From assembly GCF_000022085.1 (NCBI RefSeq), contig NC_011894.1, positions 6,867,001 to 6,931,000 of the forward strand: DNA of 64,000 nt, given 5' to 3'. How positions within the stretch are numbered: position 1 is the stretch's first letter; every line of letters starts with the position of its first letter. The translations under genes were made by a program, and so were the position numbers. This stretch comes from Methylobacterium nodulans ORS 2060. GTDB lineage: Bacteria; Pseudomonadota; Alphaproteobacteria; Rhizobiales; Beijerinckiaceae. The notes below the pieces were generated by a model. It was not told the DNA's origin and did not search any database. It saw nothing but the letters and a program-made list of their open reading frames with translations. Positions 1-8,958 of the stretch are shown piece after piece.

Positions 1-140
1 ACCGTGTCCACGCCGGAGCGCAGCGTGTGTCACATTGGGAGGAAACGTGGCCGCAACTCAACCCCGGAATGGGGGCCTTGCGGCGTGCGGTCGCGCTTCG
101 GGTGTGGAGCGCGTGCCCATATCGGTCCGGAGGAGATCCC

Positions 141-1037
141 ATGCTGCCGGTCGTGTTCCATCCGGCCTATGAGGCCGGACTGCCGGACGGCCATCGCTTC
201 CCGATGCGCAAATACGGGCGGCTCGCCGAGATCCTGGTCGAGCGCGGGCTGGTGCCGAACGGCTTCGCGCGGCCGGAGCCGGCCGGTGCCGGCACCGTGG
301 CGCTCGCCCATGACCCTTTTTATGTCGAGCAGGTGCTGACCGGCACCGTTCCGCGCGCGATCGAGACGGCGATCGGCCTGCCCGTCGATGCGGGCGTGGC
401 ACGGCGCGCCCTCGCCTCGGCGGGCGGCACGCTGCTCGCCGCCCGCCTCGCGCTGGCGGGCGGGCTCGCGGGCAGCACCGCCGGGGGCAGCCATCACGGG
501 CGGCGGGCCCGGGGCGGAGGATTCTGCGTCTTCAACGACGTGGCGGTGGCGGCGCTGGCGCTCCACCGGGAGGGCACGATCCGCCGCGCGCTGATCATCG
601 ATCTCGACGTGCACCAGGGCGACGGCACCGCGGATTGCCTCGCGGCCGAGCCCGACCTCTTCACCTTCTCGATGCACGGCGAGAAGAACTATCCGGCCGA
701 CAAGGTGCCGGGCGACCTCGATATCGGCCTGCCGGACGGGCTCGACGACGACGGCTATCTGGCGGTGCTGCATCAGCACGTGCCGCGCCTCCTCGACGCG
801 CTCGCGCCCGATCTCGTCTTCTACAATGCCGGCGTCGACCCGCACCGCGACGACCGCCTCGGGCGCCTCGCGCTCACCGATGCGGGCCTCGCCGCCCGCG
901 ACCGCCACGTGATCGGCGAGACGCGCCGCCGCGGCATCCCGCTCGCCGCGGTGATCGGCGGCGGCTACGCGGCGGATATCGACGCGTTGGCCGCGCGCCA
1001 CGCCCTGGTCTTCGAGGCGATGGCGCAATGGGTCTGA
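141..1037 (+). CDS. Histone deacetylase-family (acetylpolyamine amidohydrolase-like) zinc hydrolase
   Basis: A 298-residue cytoplasmic enzyme of the arginase/deacetylase fold, expected to remove acyl groups from lysine or polyamine amines. The tandem histidines of the active site are H118-H119, followed by GGGFCVFNDVA. The metal site is D156 and H158 in IDLDVHQGDGT plus D233 in AGVDPHRDD, and the glycine-rich GGGYA near the C-terminus is where the family's late active-site loop falls. The ATG is chosen over upstream in-frame starts because GGAGGAG lies 8 bases before it. It stands alone between the window edge and a short repeat peptide gene. The family is certain; the substrate cannot be told from sequence. 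Confidence 0.9.
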   Translation: MLPVVFHPAYEAGLPDGHRFPMRKYGRLAEILVERGLVPNGFARPEPAGAGTVALAHDPFYVEQVLTGTVPRAIETAIGLPVDAGVARRALASAGGTLLAARLALAGGLAGSTAGGSHHGRRARGGGFCVFNDVAVAALALHREGTIRRALIIDLDVHQGDGTADCLAAEPDLFTFSMHGEKNYPADKVPGDLDIGLPDGLDDDGYLAVLHQHVPRLLDALAPDLVFYNAGVDPHRDDRLGRLALTDAGLAARDRHVIGETRRRGIPLAAVIGGGYAADIDALAARHALVFEAMAQWV

Positions 1038-1123
1038 CGCCGTAGGGGGCGGAACGGCTGAGCCTGTCCCTCGTTGAGACGACAGACAGGGCGCCCGGCG
1101 CCCGCCAGCCGAAGGGGATCCCC

Positions 1124-1264
1124 ATGAGCTTGATCGGCCGCATCGTGACCAAGATCCTGGGCAACGACGACCCAAACGCCCGCCCCGGCGACCGTCACGA
1201 CTACCGCAACCAGGATTCGAGCACGCTCGTCGGCCGGATCGTCACCAAGATCCTGCGCCGCTGA
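1124..1264 (+). CDS. 46-residue peptide with a duplicated decapeptide
   Basis: A small unrecognised protein preceded by an AAGGGGA ribosome site. Its two ends are near-identical: LIGRIVTKIL at residues 4-13 and LVGRIVTKIL at residues 35-44, separated by a polar, Asp/Arg/Asn-rich linker. Each copy would form an amphipathic helix or strand with a basic face. The first and second halves look like an internal gene duplication. No signal peptide or cysteine is present. It lies 86 bases after the deacetylase gene on the same strand and could be co-transcribed. Function unknown; the ribosome site and the conserved duplication argue that it is a real gene. Confidence 0.6.
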   Translation: MSLIGRIVTKILGNDDPNARPGDRHDYRNQDSSTLVGRIVTKILRR

Positions 1265-1271
1265 CGGCGCG

Positions 1272-1360
1272 CGGGATCCCCTCTCCCGGATGGGAGAGGG
1301 GTAGGCGATCGAAGATCGCGCGTGAGGGTGGAGACGGTTCAGCAATCGGAGCCGCTTCGC
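1272..1360. repeat. Partial copy of a palindromic intergenic repeat
   Basis: The sequence GGATCCCCTCTCCCGG followed by GGGAGAGGGG forms a hairpin, and the flanking GTGAGGGTGGAGACGGTTCA matches, in inverse orientation, one edge of the longer element at about 21.4 kb. It appears to be a half-copy or decayed member of the same family as the repeats at 2927 and 21363. Confidence 0.6.
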
Positions 1361-1505
1361 GGCACGTCCTTGTGCTGGTTCCCGGATCTCCTTCCGCTGG
1401 CGCTGCAGTCGTCCGGGAAAGGGGCGGGAAGGGGCGGAGCAGAGCTCTGCGCCCCCTTAAGCAAAGCCGACATCCGCTTGGCAAAGCAAGCCATCGGATT
1501 TTGGA

Positions 1506-2873
1506 TCAGATGTAGCGCCGCTTCAGCAATTCGTAGACGAGCCGCGCGGTCTGCACCTCGCCGCCCTCCGGCCGTCCGGGCTTGGTGCTCGGGTTCCAGC
1601 CGTAGAGGTCGAGATGGGCATGGGCCTTCGCCGCCGGCGCGAAGCGGCGCAGGAACAGGGCGGCCGAGACCGCCCCCGCGAAGGGGCCGCTCGAGACGTG
1701 GTTGAGGTCGGCGACCTTCGAGTCGAGGAGGCTCGCATAGGGCGCCCACAGGGGCATGCGCCAGACCGGATCGTTCACGGCGCGGCCCGCCTCCGCCATC
1801 GCGGCGGCGAGGGCGTCGTCCTCCGTGAACAGGGCCGGAAGGTCCGGGCCGAGCGCCACCCGGGCGGCGCCCGTCAGCGTCGCGAAATCGATGAGCAGGT
1901 CCGGGCTCTCCTCGTCGGCGAGCGCGAGCGCATCGGCCAGGATGAGGCGCCCCTCCGCATCGGTGTTGCCGATCTCGACCGTCAGGCCCCGCCGGCTCCG
2001 CAGCACGTCGCCGGGCCGGAAGGCGCTGCCCGAGATCGCGTTCTCGACCGCGGGCACGAGGACCCGCAGGCGTACCGCCAAGCCCGCTCCCATCACCATC
2101 TCGGCGGCGGCGAGCGCCGCGGCGGCGCCCGCCATGTCCTTCTTCATCAGGAGCATCGCGGCGGAGGGCTTGATGTCGAGGCCGCCGGTGTCGAAGGCGA
2201 CCCCCTTGCCGACGAGCGTCACCCTGGGGGCGGCGGTGTCGCCCCAGGTCAGGTCGATGAGGCGCGGCGCCCGGTCCGAAGCCCGGCCAACCGCGGCGAT
2301 CATCGGGAAGTCGCGCTCCAGCGCCTCGCCCGAGACGACCGCGCAGGCGGCCCCGCAGCGCTCGGCCAGCGTCCGCACCGCGGTCTCGATCTCGGCCGGG
2401 CCGAGATCGTTGGCCGGCGTGTTGACGAGGTGGCGCCCGGCCGTCACCGCATCGCCGATGCGGCCGATCTCGGCCGGATCGACGCCGTCCGGCACGACCA
2501 GCCGGGCGGAGGGCGCCGGGCGGTCGCGGTAGCGGGTGAAGCGGTAGGCGGACAGCCGCCAAGCGAGGGCCGCCAGGGCGGGATCCGGCGGCGGGGCGGC
2601 GAAGCGGTAGAGGCCCTCGGGCAGGACGTCGGCGAGCTTGCCCACCGCGAAGGGATCGCCCTGCGGATCGATGCCGAACACCACCCCCGCGAGACCGCCC
2701 GCCGCGTCGGGCAGCAGGCCATGCGTGCCGGGCTTGCCCGCGAACCCCGTCGCCCGCGCGAAGGCGGCGGCCGGGGCGGGCAGGGTCTCGGCGAGGGCGG
2801 GCCAATCCTCGGCCGCAACGCACCAGATCGGGCAGGCGGAGGCGGCGTCGGCGGCGGGCAGAAGGACGGTCAC
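1506..2873 (-). CDS. Leucyl aminopeptidase, M17 family
   Basis: A 455-residue cytosolic metallo-aminopeptidase that removes N-terminal residues from peptides. The C-terminal catalytic domain is intact: GKGVAFDTGG with the metal-binding lysine near 223, KKDMAGA near 244-250, and the family signature NTDAEGRL at 303-310, followed by LIDFATLTGA. The N-terminal macro-like domain is short and divergent, as in many alphaproteobacterial paralogues. Translation starts at GTG; no upstream in-frame ATG exists and the ribosome site is weak. It is a monocistronic minus-strand gene, with the palindromic repeat at 2927 upstream of it. Confidence 0.93.
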   Translation of the reverse strand: MTVLLPAADAASACPIWCVAAEDWPALAETLPAPAAAFARATGFAGKPGTHGLLPDAAGGLAGVVFGIDPQGDPFAVGKLADVLPEGLYRFAAPPPDPALAALAWRLSAYRFTRYRDRPAPSARLVVPDGVDPAEIGRIGDAVTAGRHLVNTPANDLGPAEIETAVRTLAERCGAACAVVSGEALERDFPMIAAVGRASDRAPRLIDLTWGDTAAPRVTLVGKGVAFDTGGLDIKPSAAMLLMKKDMAGAAAALAAAEMVMGAGLAVRLRVLVPAVENAISGSAFRPGDVLRSRRGLTVEIGNTDAEGRLILADALALADEESPDLLIDFATLTGAARVALGPDLPALFTEDDALAAAMAEAGRAVNDPVWRMPLWAPYASLLDSKVADLNHVSSGPFAGAVSAALFLRRFAPAAKAHAHLDLYGWNPSTKPGRPEGGEVQTARLVYELLKRRYI

Positions 2874-2926
2874 GGGGCGTTCCGGGGCTCGAAGGGGTGG
2901 CGGCAGCTCGATCGCGAAGGCTGATG

Positions 2927-3193
2927 ATCAGATATCATATGGCTTCCGGTTGATCTGCTCCGAGACGAGGACGCGCGGGGAGCCCCTCTCCCGAGTGGGA
3001 GAGGGGCAGGGGGTGAGGGTGCTACGCTTCAGAACAAAGCACTGAGCGTCGCGCTGACAGCGGCACGGCTCAGTCTTCTTGCTGAACCATCTGGGCCCTC
3101 ACCCCTACCCCTCTCCCGCACGGGAGAGGGGATCCCGCGCTTCCCGCGCCCTCTCGTCTCGGAACGGATCAATCGGAAACCGTATGAGTTTCT
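2927..3193. repeat. Large inverted repeat element, about 95-bp arms
   Basis: Two imperfect inverted arms flank a centre of about 75 bases. Each arm contains an inner hairpin of CCCTCTCCCG against GGGAGAGGGG and an outer block reading CTCCGAGACGAG on the left and CTCGTCTCGGAACGG on the right. The centre, with GTGAGGGTGCTACG on its left edge, is shared with the element at 21363. It lies between two convergent or unlinked genes and carries no plausible reading frame. Confidence 0.75.
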
Positions 3194-3250
3194 ATTCAGG
3201 CATGACGCGGGGCAGTAGCCCCGCGTCATGCCTGCTTGCCAGGCGCGCGC

Positions 3251-4168
3251 TCAGCTCTTGTAGCTTGCCGGATCGGGGCTGTCGGTCGGATGCTCGAAGG
3301 CCCGCCGGAGCTCCGCCGGCATCGGGAAGCGATAGTTGATGCCCTTGGGCGGGACCGGCGATTCGAACCATTTCTTGTAAATCGCGGCGATCTCGGGACT
3401 GCGGTAAAGATCGGCCGTGGCGCGGTCCACGACGGCCTTGAACGGCTCGTCGTTGCGCCGCAGCATGATCCCGTACGGCTCCGGCAGCGCGAAGGCATCC
3501 TCGCTGATCGTGTAGGCGGCGGGGTCCTTCGACAGGGCGATCAGGATGCTGAGCTGCACGTCGTCCATCACGAACGCGGCCGCCCGGTCGGTCTCCAGCA
3601 GCAGGAAGGCCTCGACGGTGTCCTTCGCCGCCTGGATCGTCAGGCCGAGCTTGCGCTCGCTGTTCACCTTGTTGATCTGGACGAGATTCGTCGATCCCGC
3701 CACCGAGACGACCGTCTTGCCCTTCAGGTCATCGATCTTGTTGATGTTCTGAGCTTTCTTCGACGCGAACCGGCTGGTCGTGACGAAATGCGCGTTGGTG
3801 AACGTCACCTGCTTCTGCCGCTCCGGATTGTTCGTCGTCGAGCCGCATTCGAGATCGATGGTCCCGTTCGTCATCAGCGGAATGCGCGTCGACGACGTCA
3901 CCGGGTTCATCTCGACCTGAAGGGTCGGAGCATTGATCTCCTTCTTGATGGCATCGATGATCTTGTCACAGATGTCGATCGTGTAGCCGACGTATTTCTG
4001 ATCATTGTCGATGTAGCTGAAGGGAGGGCCGCCGTCCCGGACGCCGAGCACGATCCGGTTGGAATCCTTGATCTTCTTCAGGGTGCCGGTCAGCTCGCCG
4101 GCTCCCGTGGGGGCTGCCGCGACGGGCATCGCGAGGGCCATTGCGAGAATCATGCCGAAAATGCGCAT
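3251..4168 (-). CDS. Periplasmic amino-acid-type ABC solute-binding protein
   Basis: A 305-residue family 3 solute-binding protein resembling the glutamate/aspartate binding protein GltI. The chosen ATG follows an AAAAGGAG site and begins a typical signal peptide, MRIFGMILAMALAMPVAAA, with cleavage expected after the alanines. The mature part opens with VLGVRDGGPPFSYID and contains DLECGSTTNNPERQ, the usual ligand-contact stretch of this group. It is the last gene of the catabolic operon. No permease or ATPase gene accompanies it, so it either borrows another ABC system or acts as a sensor-type binding protein. Its ligand is probably a dicarboxylate or acidic amino acid. Confidence 0.88.
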   Translation of the reverse strand: MRIFGMILAMALAMPVAAAPTGAGELTGTLKKIKDSNRIVLGVRDGGPPFSYIDNDQKYVGYTIDICDKIIDAIKKEINAPTLQVEMNPVTSSTRIPLMTNGTIDLECGSTTNNPERQKQVTFTNAHFVTTSRFASKKAQNINKIDDLKGKTVVSVAGSTNLVQINKVNSERKLGLTIQAAKDTVEAFLLLETDRAAAFVMDDVQLSILIALSKDPAAYTISEDAFALPEPYGIMLRRNDEPFKAVVDRATADLYRSPEIAAIYKKWFESPVPPKGINYRFPMPAELRRAFEHPTDSPDPASYKS

Positions 4169-4239
4169 CGTCGCTCCTTTTCGCCGAGTGGCAGAGAGTT
4201 CAAGCGTCTTCACGTGCCGGTCTCAGGCAGCGAAATCGA

Positions 4240-4881
4240 TTATTTGGACGTCTTGCCGTAGCGGCCGTCGTATCGGCCTTCCCGGATCATCCGCATGACC
4301 TCCGCCTCGCGGGCCTCCTGAGCCCGGACGGCATCGATCAGCCGGGGCGCGATCTCGGGAGAGAAGGTCACGACGCCATCGTCGTCCCCGACGACGATAT
4401 CGCCGGGATGGACAATCCACCCGCCGATGCAGACCGGCACGTTGATCGCGCCCGGCCCCGTCTTGTAGGGGCCGCGATGGATCGCGGCCCGCGCGTAGCA
4501 GGGAAAGTCCGAGGCCGCGAAGGCCGCGGAGTCGCGGATGGCGCCGTCGATGACGAAGCCCGCCACGCCGCTTCTCTCCGCGATGGCCTTCATGATGTCG
4601 CCCACCAGGGCGCGGCTGGTGTCGCCGCCGCCATCGACCACGATCACTTCGCTGGGACGGGCGAGGTTGAGCGCCTGATGGATGGCGAGGTTGTCGCCGG
4701 CCCGGACGCGGACCGTCAGAGCGCTGCCGAGGAGCGCGCCCGAGCGGTGAAAGGCGCGCAGGCCGACCAGGCCCGGCAAACGGTCGAGATTGTCGCTGAT
4801 CGTGGCGGTCGCGACACCGCGGAACATCGCCAGCACCGCGGGATCGACCAGCGGAGCGAGCGGGTGGGGGGTATCGGCCAT
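4240..4881 (-). CDS. RraA-family aldolase (4-hydroxy-4-methyl-2-oxoglutarate aldolase-like)
   Basis: A 213-residue member of the RraA/HMG-CHA aldolase fold. Such enzymes cleave 4-hydroxy-4-methyl-2-oxoglutarate-type substrates or decarboxylate oxaloacetate with a divalent metal. Seen here are GDNLAIHQAL, VVDGGGD, GDIMKAIAE, the substrate/metal segment VIDGAIRD, and the trailing PGDIVVGDDDGVV. AAGAGGA precedes the ATG. It sits 30 bases after the hydrolase gene in the same operon, which supports a metabolic rather than an RNase-inhibitor role. The exact substrate is not determinable. Confidence 0.87.
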   Translation of the reverse strand: MADTPHPLAPLVDPAVLAMFRGVATATISDNLDRLPGLVGLRAFHRSGALLGSALTVRVRAGDNLAIHQALNLARPSEVIVVDGGGDTSRALVGDIMKAIAERSGVAGFVIDGAIRDSAAFAASDFPCYARAAIHRGPYKTGPGAINVPVCIGGWIVHPGDIVVGDDDGVVTFSPEIAPRLIDAVRAQEAREAEVMRMIREGRYDGRYGKTSK

Positions 4882-4911
4882 CGCGTGATCCTCTTGTTGT
4901 CGGACAATACT

Positions 4912-5631
4912 CTAGCTCGCCTCGAACCACTCCCGCAGCAGGGCGCTCGTCTCGTCGGGCCGTTCGAGCGGGGGCAGGTGACCGCAGGCGCTGAACACGT
5001 GCAGGCGCGAGCCGGCGATGCCCGCATGGATCTCGCGGGCATCGTCGACCGGCGTCAGCACGTCGTTCTCGCCCACCGCCACCAGGGTCGGAACCGTGAT
5101 CCGCGACAGGGTCGGCCGGCTGTCGGGGCGGTCGAGGATCGCCTGCTGCTGGCGCAGGAACGCCTCGCCTCCCACCCGCTCCGCCATCGCCTTCACGGCG
5201 GTGCCGACCGGCCCCTGCACGTGGGAGGCGTGGACGAGCTGCGGCAGCAGCCGGTTCGTGACGCCCGCGAAGCGCCCGACCCTGAGCGAAGCCATCCCCT
5301 TGCGGCGCTCGGCCGCCCGCTCGGGGCTGTCGGGCGCCGCGCAGGTGTCGAGGAGCGCCACCCGCGCGACCCGCTCGGGCGCCTGGCGCAGGATCTCGAA
5401 GGCCACGTAGCCGCCCATGGACAAGGCCACCAGGGCGAAATGCGGCGGCGCCGCCGCCAAGGTCCGCCGCGCCATATCCGCGATGGTATTGTCCAGGGTC
5501 AGGTCGGCCACCGCGGCGGCGGCGAGGTCCGCCAGCGCCGTGATCTGGGCGCGCCAGAGAACCGCATCGTTGAGAAGCCCCGGCAGGAACAGCAGCGGAA
5601 CGGAGCTGGCGAAGGTCATGGCGGGCTTCAT
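4912..5631 (-). CDS. Alpha/beta-fold hydrolase
   Basis: A 239-residue serine hydrolase of the 3-oxoadipate enol-lactonase/esterase type. The nucleophile elbow is ALSMGGYVAFE, the acid is the Asp in AVGENDVLTP, and the histidine is in SACGHLPPLERP; all three lie in the usual order and the length is normal. The first Met is used here, but MTFASS four codons later is also possible. In the operon it could open a lactone or hydrolyse a thioester or ester intermediate. Confidence 0.85.
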   Translation of the reverse strand: MKPAMTFASSVPLLFLPGLLNDAVLWRAQITALADLAAAAVADLTLDNTIADMARRTLAAAPPHFALVALSMGGYVAFEILRQAPERVARVALLDTCAAPDSPERAAERRKGMASLRVGRFAGVTNRLLPQLVHASHVQGPVGTAVKAMAERVGGEAFLRQQQAILDRPDSRPTLSRITVPTLVAVGENDVLTPVDDAREIHAGIAGSRLHVFSACGHLPPLERPDETSALLREWFEAS

Positions 5632-5735
5632 TCTTCCGGTGATCGCTGTCGATCATCGCAGCAACCCGGACGTAGCGTCAGGGGGCGCATCGAGTGGAAA
5701 AGACATCGCTGCCGGACCGGCTCCGGCAGGCTCCC

Positions 5736-6587
5736 TCACGTCCACGCCGCCTGCGCGGCCATCGCGACGGGGCCGCCTTCATGGGCGGTCCACAGCTTCA
5801 GCCCGTCGCCGTCCTCCTCGGCGTGCAGGACGATCGGCTCGCCGTTGAACAGGGTGGACAGGCTGCGGAACGAGAACCGGGACGGCGGGGCGCTGCGCAG
5901 CCGGGCGGCGAAGCCGAGAAGCAGCGTCGCCTGGAGCGGCCCGTGCACGACGAGCCCGCGATACCCCTCCACCTCCATGGCGTAGCGGCGATCGTAGTGG
6001 ATGCGGTGGCTGTTGAAGGTGAGGGCCGAGTAGCGGAACAGCAGCGGCTCGGACGCACTCAGGGTCTCGCTCCACCGGCCCTGCGGCGCAGGGAAGGGAG
6101 CCTTGGCGGCACCGCCCGCGTCGAGGCCGCGATAGACGATGTCCTGCTGCTCCTCCAGCACCGTCTCCCCGTTGCCCTCGATCCGATTCTCGACTGCAAC
6201 GAAGAGAAGCGGCCCGGTGCGGCCCTCCTTGAGCGTCACGTCGGCGATGCGCGAGACGCGCCGCACGGCATCCCCGACGCGCAGGTCGCCCTGGAAGGCG
6301 AGGGTGCTGCCGGCAAACATGCGCCGGGGCAGGGGCACTGGCGGCAGGAAGCCGCCCCGGGCCGGGTGGCCGTCCGGCCCCAGCCCCGCGGTCGGCACCG
6401 CAGCTTGCGTCAGGCCGTAATGGATCAGCCGGGGCACCGCCTCGCGCGCCCGGGGCGCGGGGCCGGCGAGATCGAGCGTGCCGTGGAACCGTTCGGCCAG
6501 GATCGGTGTGACCACGTCCTCCGCCGTTTCCTCGCGCCCGATCCAGGAGCGCAGATGCGCGAGATCGAGGGATTCGGGCCGGGCCAT
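5736..6587 (-). CDS. MaoC-like hydratase with FAS1-type dehydratase domain (mesaconyl-C4-CoA hydratase-like)
   Basis: A 283-residue double-hotdog protein. The N-terminal half carries the FAS1-like dehydratase domain (REETAEDVVTPILAERF) and the motif LPRRMFAGSTLAFQGDLRVGD. The C-terminal half contains LFRYSALTFNSHRIHYDRRY, the hydratase signature with the Asn/His pair and Asp. This arrangement is that of mesaconyl-C4-CoA and itaconyl-CoA hydratases. The ATG overlaps the stop of the CoA-transferase gene (TGATG), so translation is coupled. It probably hydrates an enoyl-CoA made by the acyl-CoA dehydrogenase encoded upstream. Confidence 0.85.
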   Translation of the reverse strand: MARPESLDLAHLRSWIGREETAEDVVTPILAERFHGTLDLAGPAPRAREAVPRLIHYGLTQAAVPTAGLGPDGHPARGGFLPPVPLPRRMFAGSTLAFQGDLRVGDAVRRVSRIADVTLKEGRTGPLLFVAVENRIEGNGETVLEEQQDIVYRGLDAGGAAKAPFPAPQGRWSETLSASEPLLFRYSALTFNSHRIHYDRRYAMEVEGYRGLVVHGPLQATLLLGFAARLRSAPPSRFSFRSLSTLFNGEPIVLHAEEDGDGLKLWTAHEGGPVAMAAQAAWT

Positions 6588-7723
6588 CACGCATCCTCCT
6601 GCGGGGCCGCAGCGGCGGCCGCCCGGCTGCCGCCGAGCGCCGGGACGGGACCATAGGTGCGGGGCGGCCCGTCGACGATCGGCGCCGGGGCCGGGTAGGA
6701 GACCGGGCCCGCCGGGGTCTCGACCGTGATGCGCCGCAGGTGCGGATGGCCCGAGAGGCCGGCCATGTCGTTGACCGAGGCGAAGGCCACGTCGGCCCGC
6801 AACAGGCGCTCCTCGGCCCCACTTGCGTCGAGCGCCGCGAAGGCCGCCGCCACCAGCCCGTCTGTCTCAGCCCGATTCGCCACCCGGGCGACGTTCGTCG
6901 CGAAGCGCGGATCGCGCGCGAGCGTCGGATCGCGCAGGAACTCGGCGGCGAACTTGGCCCATTCCCGATCGCTCTGGATCGAGATCAGGATCGGCTTGCC
7001 CTCGCGGGTCCGAAACACCCCGTAGGGCGCGATGGAGGGATGGGCGAGGCCGATGCGCTTCGGCGAACGGCCGCCCTCGTGATGGAGGAGCGGCACCGTC
7101 AGCCAGTCCGCCATCACGTCGAACATCGAGATGCTGATCGCCGCGCCCCGGCCGCTGATCGACCGCCCGATCAGCGCCTCCAGGATCGCCGCATGGGCGG
7201 TCGCCCCGGTGGCGATGTCGACGAGCGAGATGCCGACCCGCGCCGGCTCCTCCGGCCCGCCGGTGATCGAGGACAGGCCCGACTCGGCCTGAATCAGCAG
7301 GTCGTAGGCCTTGCGCTCGGCCAGGGGGCCGGACTCGCCGTAGCCGTTGATCGAGCAGGCGATCAGGCGGGGATGCTCGCGGCGCAAGGACTCGATCCCG
7401 AAGCCGAGTCGGTCGAGCGCGCCCGGCTTCAGATTCTGGACCAGCACGTCCGCCGTGCCGAGCAGGTCGCGCAAGCTCTGCTTGCCGGTCTCGCTCGCGA
7501 GGTCGAGGACCAGGCTCTCCTTGCCGCGGTTGAGCCAGACGAAGTAGCTGCTCTGCTGGCCGGCCACGACGTCGTCGTAGCCGCGGGCGAAATCGCCCTC
7601 CGGCCGCTCGATCTTGATCACCCGGGCGCCGGCATCGGCGAGGCGGGCGGTGCAGAACGGCGCCGCGACCGCCTGCTCGATGGCGACGACGACGAGCCCT
7701 TCGAGGGGAAGCCCGGTACCCAT
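6587..7723 (-). CDS. CaiB/BaiF (class III) CoA-transferase
   Basis: A 378-residue family III CoA-transferase that moves CoA between carboxylic acids by an aspartyl intermediate. The start MGTGLPLEGLVVVAIEQ is typical. The conserved region includes RVIKIERPEGDFARG, YFVWLNRGKESLVLDL and QNLKPGALDRLG. The aspartate in VGISLVDIATG lies where the catalytic Asp is expected. The ATG overlaps the acyl-CoA dehydrogenase stop codon by the TGATG arrangement. It likely activates the acid released by the aldehyde dehydrogenase of this operon. Confidence 0.9.
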   Translation of the reverse strand: MGTGLPLEGLVVVAIEQAVAAPFCTARLADAGARVIKIERPEGDFARGYDDVVAGQQSSYFVWLNRGKESLVLDLASETGKQSLRDLLGTADVLVQNLKPGALDRLGFGIESLRREHPRLIACSINGYGESGPLAERKAYDLLIQAESGLSSITGGPEEPARVGISLVDIATGATAHAAILEALIGRSISGRGAAISISMFDVMADWLTVPLLHHEGGRSPKRIGLAHPSIAPYGVFRTREGKPILISIQSDREWAKFAAEFLRDPTLARDPRFATNVARVANRAETDGLVAAAFAALDASGAEERLLRADVAFASVNDMAGLSGHPHLRRITVETPAGPVSYPAPAPIVDGPPRTYGPVPALGGSRAAAAAAPQEDA

Positions 7724-8886
7724 CAGAACGACCTCGGCAGGCCGAGGATGTGCTCGGCGACGTAGGACAGGATCAGGTTCGTGGAGATCGGCGCGACCTG
7801 GTAGAGACGCGTCTCGCGGAACTTGCGCTCGACGTCGTACTCGCAGGCGAAGCCGAAGCCGCCGTGGAACTGGATGCAGGCGTTCGCCGCCTCCCACGAC
7901 GCCTTGGCGGCGAGATACTTGGCCATGTTGGCCTGGGCGCCGCAGGGCTGGTGCGCGTCGTAGAGACGGCAGGCCTCGTAGCGCATCAGGTTGGCCGCCT
8001 CGACCTCGATGAAGCTCTCGGCGATCGGGAACTGCACGCCCTGGTTCTGGCCGATCGGCCGGCCGAAGACTTTGCGCTCCTTGGCGTAGGCCGAGACCTT
8101 GTCGATGAACCAGTAGCCGTCGCCGATGCACTCGGCCGCGATCAGCGTGCGCTCGGCGTTAAGCCCGGTGAGGATGTACTTGAAGCCCTGGCCCTCCTCG
8201 CCGATCAGGTTCTCGGCCGGGATCTCCAGGTCGTCGAAGAACAGCTCGTTGGTCTCGTGGTTGACCATGTTGAGGATCGGGCGGACCGTCATGCCCTTCT
8301 TCTGCGCCTCGTGCAGGTCGACGAGGAAGATCGACATGCCCTCGGATTTCTTCCTGACCTGGTCGAGCGGCGTGGTGCGGGCGAGCAGGATCATCAGGTC
8401 GGAGTGCTGGATGCGCGAGATCCAGACCTTCTGGCCGTTGATGACGTAGCGGTCGCCCTTGCGCAATGCGGTGGTCTTGATCCGGGTGGTGTCGGTGCCG
8501 GCGGTCGGCTCGGTCACGCCCATCGATTGCAGGCGCAGCTCGCCGGCGGCGATCCGCGGCAGGTATTTTTGGCGCTGCTCCTCCGAGCCGTGCCGGACCA
8601 GCGTGTTCATGTTGTACATCTGCCCGTGGCAGGCGCCGGAATTGCCGCCCGAGCGGTTGATCTCCTCCATGATCACCGAGGCCTCGGTCAGCCCGAGCCC
8701 CGACCCGCCGTATTCCTCGGGGATGAGCGCGGCCATCCAGCCGGCCTTGGTCAGCGCGTCGACGAACGCCTCCGGGTAGCCGCGGGCCTCGTCGATCCGG
8801 CGGTGGTATTCCGGCGGAAACTCCGCACAGAGCGCCCGCACCGCGTCGCGGATGTCCTGATGCTGGCCGTGGTCGATCGTCTGCAT
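7723..8886 (-). CDS. Acyl-CoA dehydrogenase
   Basis: A 387-residue flavoprotein of the acyl-CoA dehydrogenase family that introduces an alpha,beta double bond into an acyl-CoA with FAD and passes electrons to ETF. The middle domain contains QSMGVTEPTAGTDTTRIKT, the FAD/substrate signature, and WISRIQHSDLMILLAR. The C-terminal helical domain ends with IQFHGGFGFACEYDVE. The length is normal for a short- or branched-chain enzyme. AGGGA precedes the ATG. It lies between the aldehyde dehydrogenase gene (72-base gap) and the CoA-transferase gene (overlap). Confidence 0.93.
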   Translation of the reverse strand: MQTIDHGQHQDIRDAVRALCAEFPPEYHRRIDEARGYPEAFVDALTKAGWMAALIPEEYGGSGLGLTEASVIMEEINRSGGNSGACHGQMYNMNTLVRHGSEEQRQKYLPRIAAGELRLQSMGVTEPTAGTDTTRIKTTALRKGDRYVINGQKVWISRIQHSDLMILLARTTPLDQVRKKSEGMSIFLVDLHEAQKKGMTVRPILNMVNHETNELFFDDLEIPAENLIGEEGQGFKYILTGLNAERTLIAAECIGDGYWFIDKVSAYAKERKVFGRPIGQNQGVQFPIAESFIEVEAANLMRYEACRLYDAHQPCGAQANMAKYLAAKASWEAANACIQFHGGFGFACEYDVERKFRETRLYQVAPISTNLILSYVAEHILGLPRSF

Positions 8887-8958
8887 GGCCGTTTCCCTGT
8901 CGTTTCGGGCTCTGGTTGGTCTCGAGTAGCGTCGCCCGCGGCGACGGAAAGGTGCGCG

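Noticed and set aside
1339-2823. Long open frames antisense or out of frame to the aminopeptidase gene
   Set aside because: Arg/Gly/Pro-rich products typical of shifted frames in high-GC DNA; the M17 frame explains the region.
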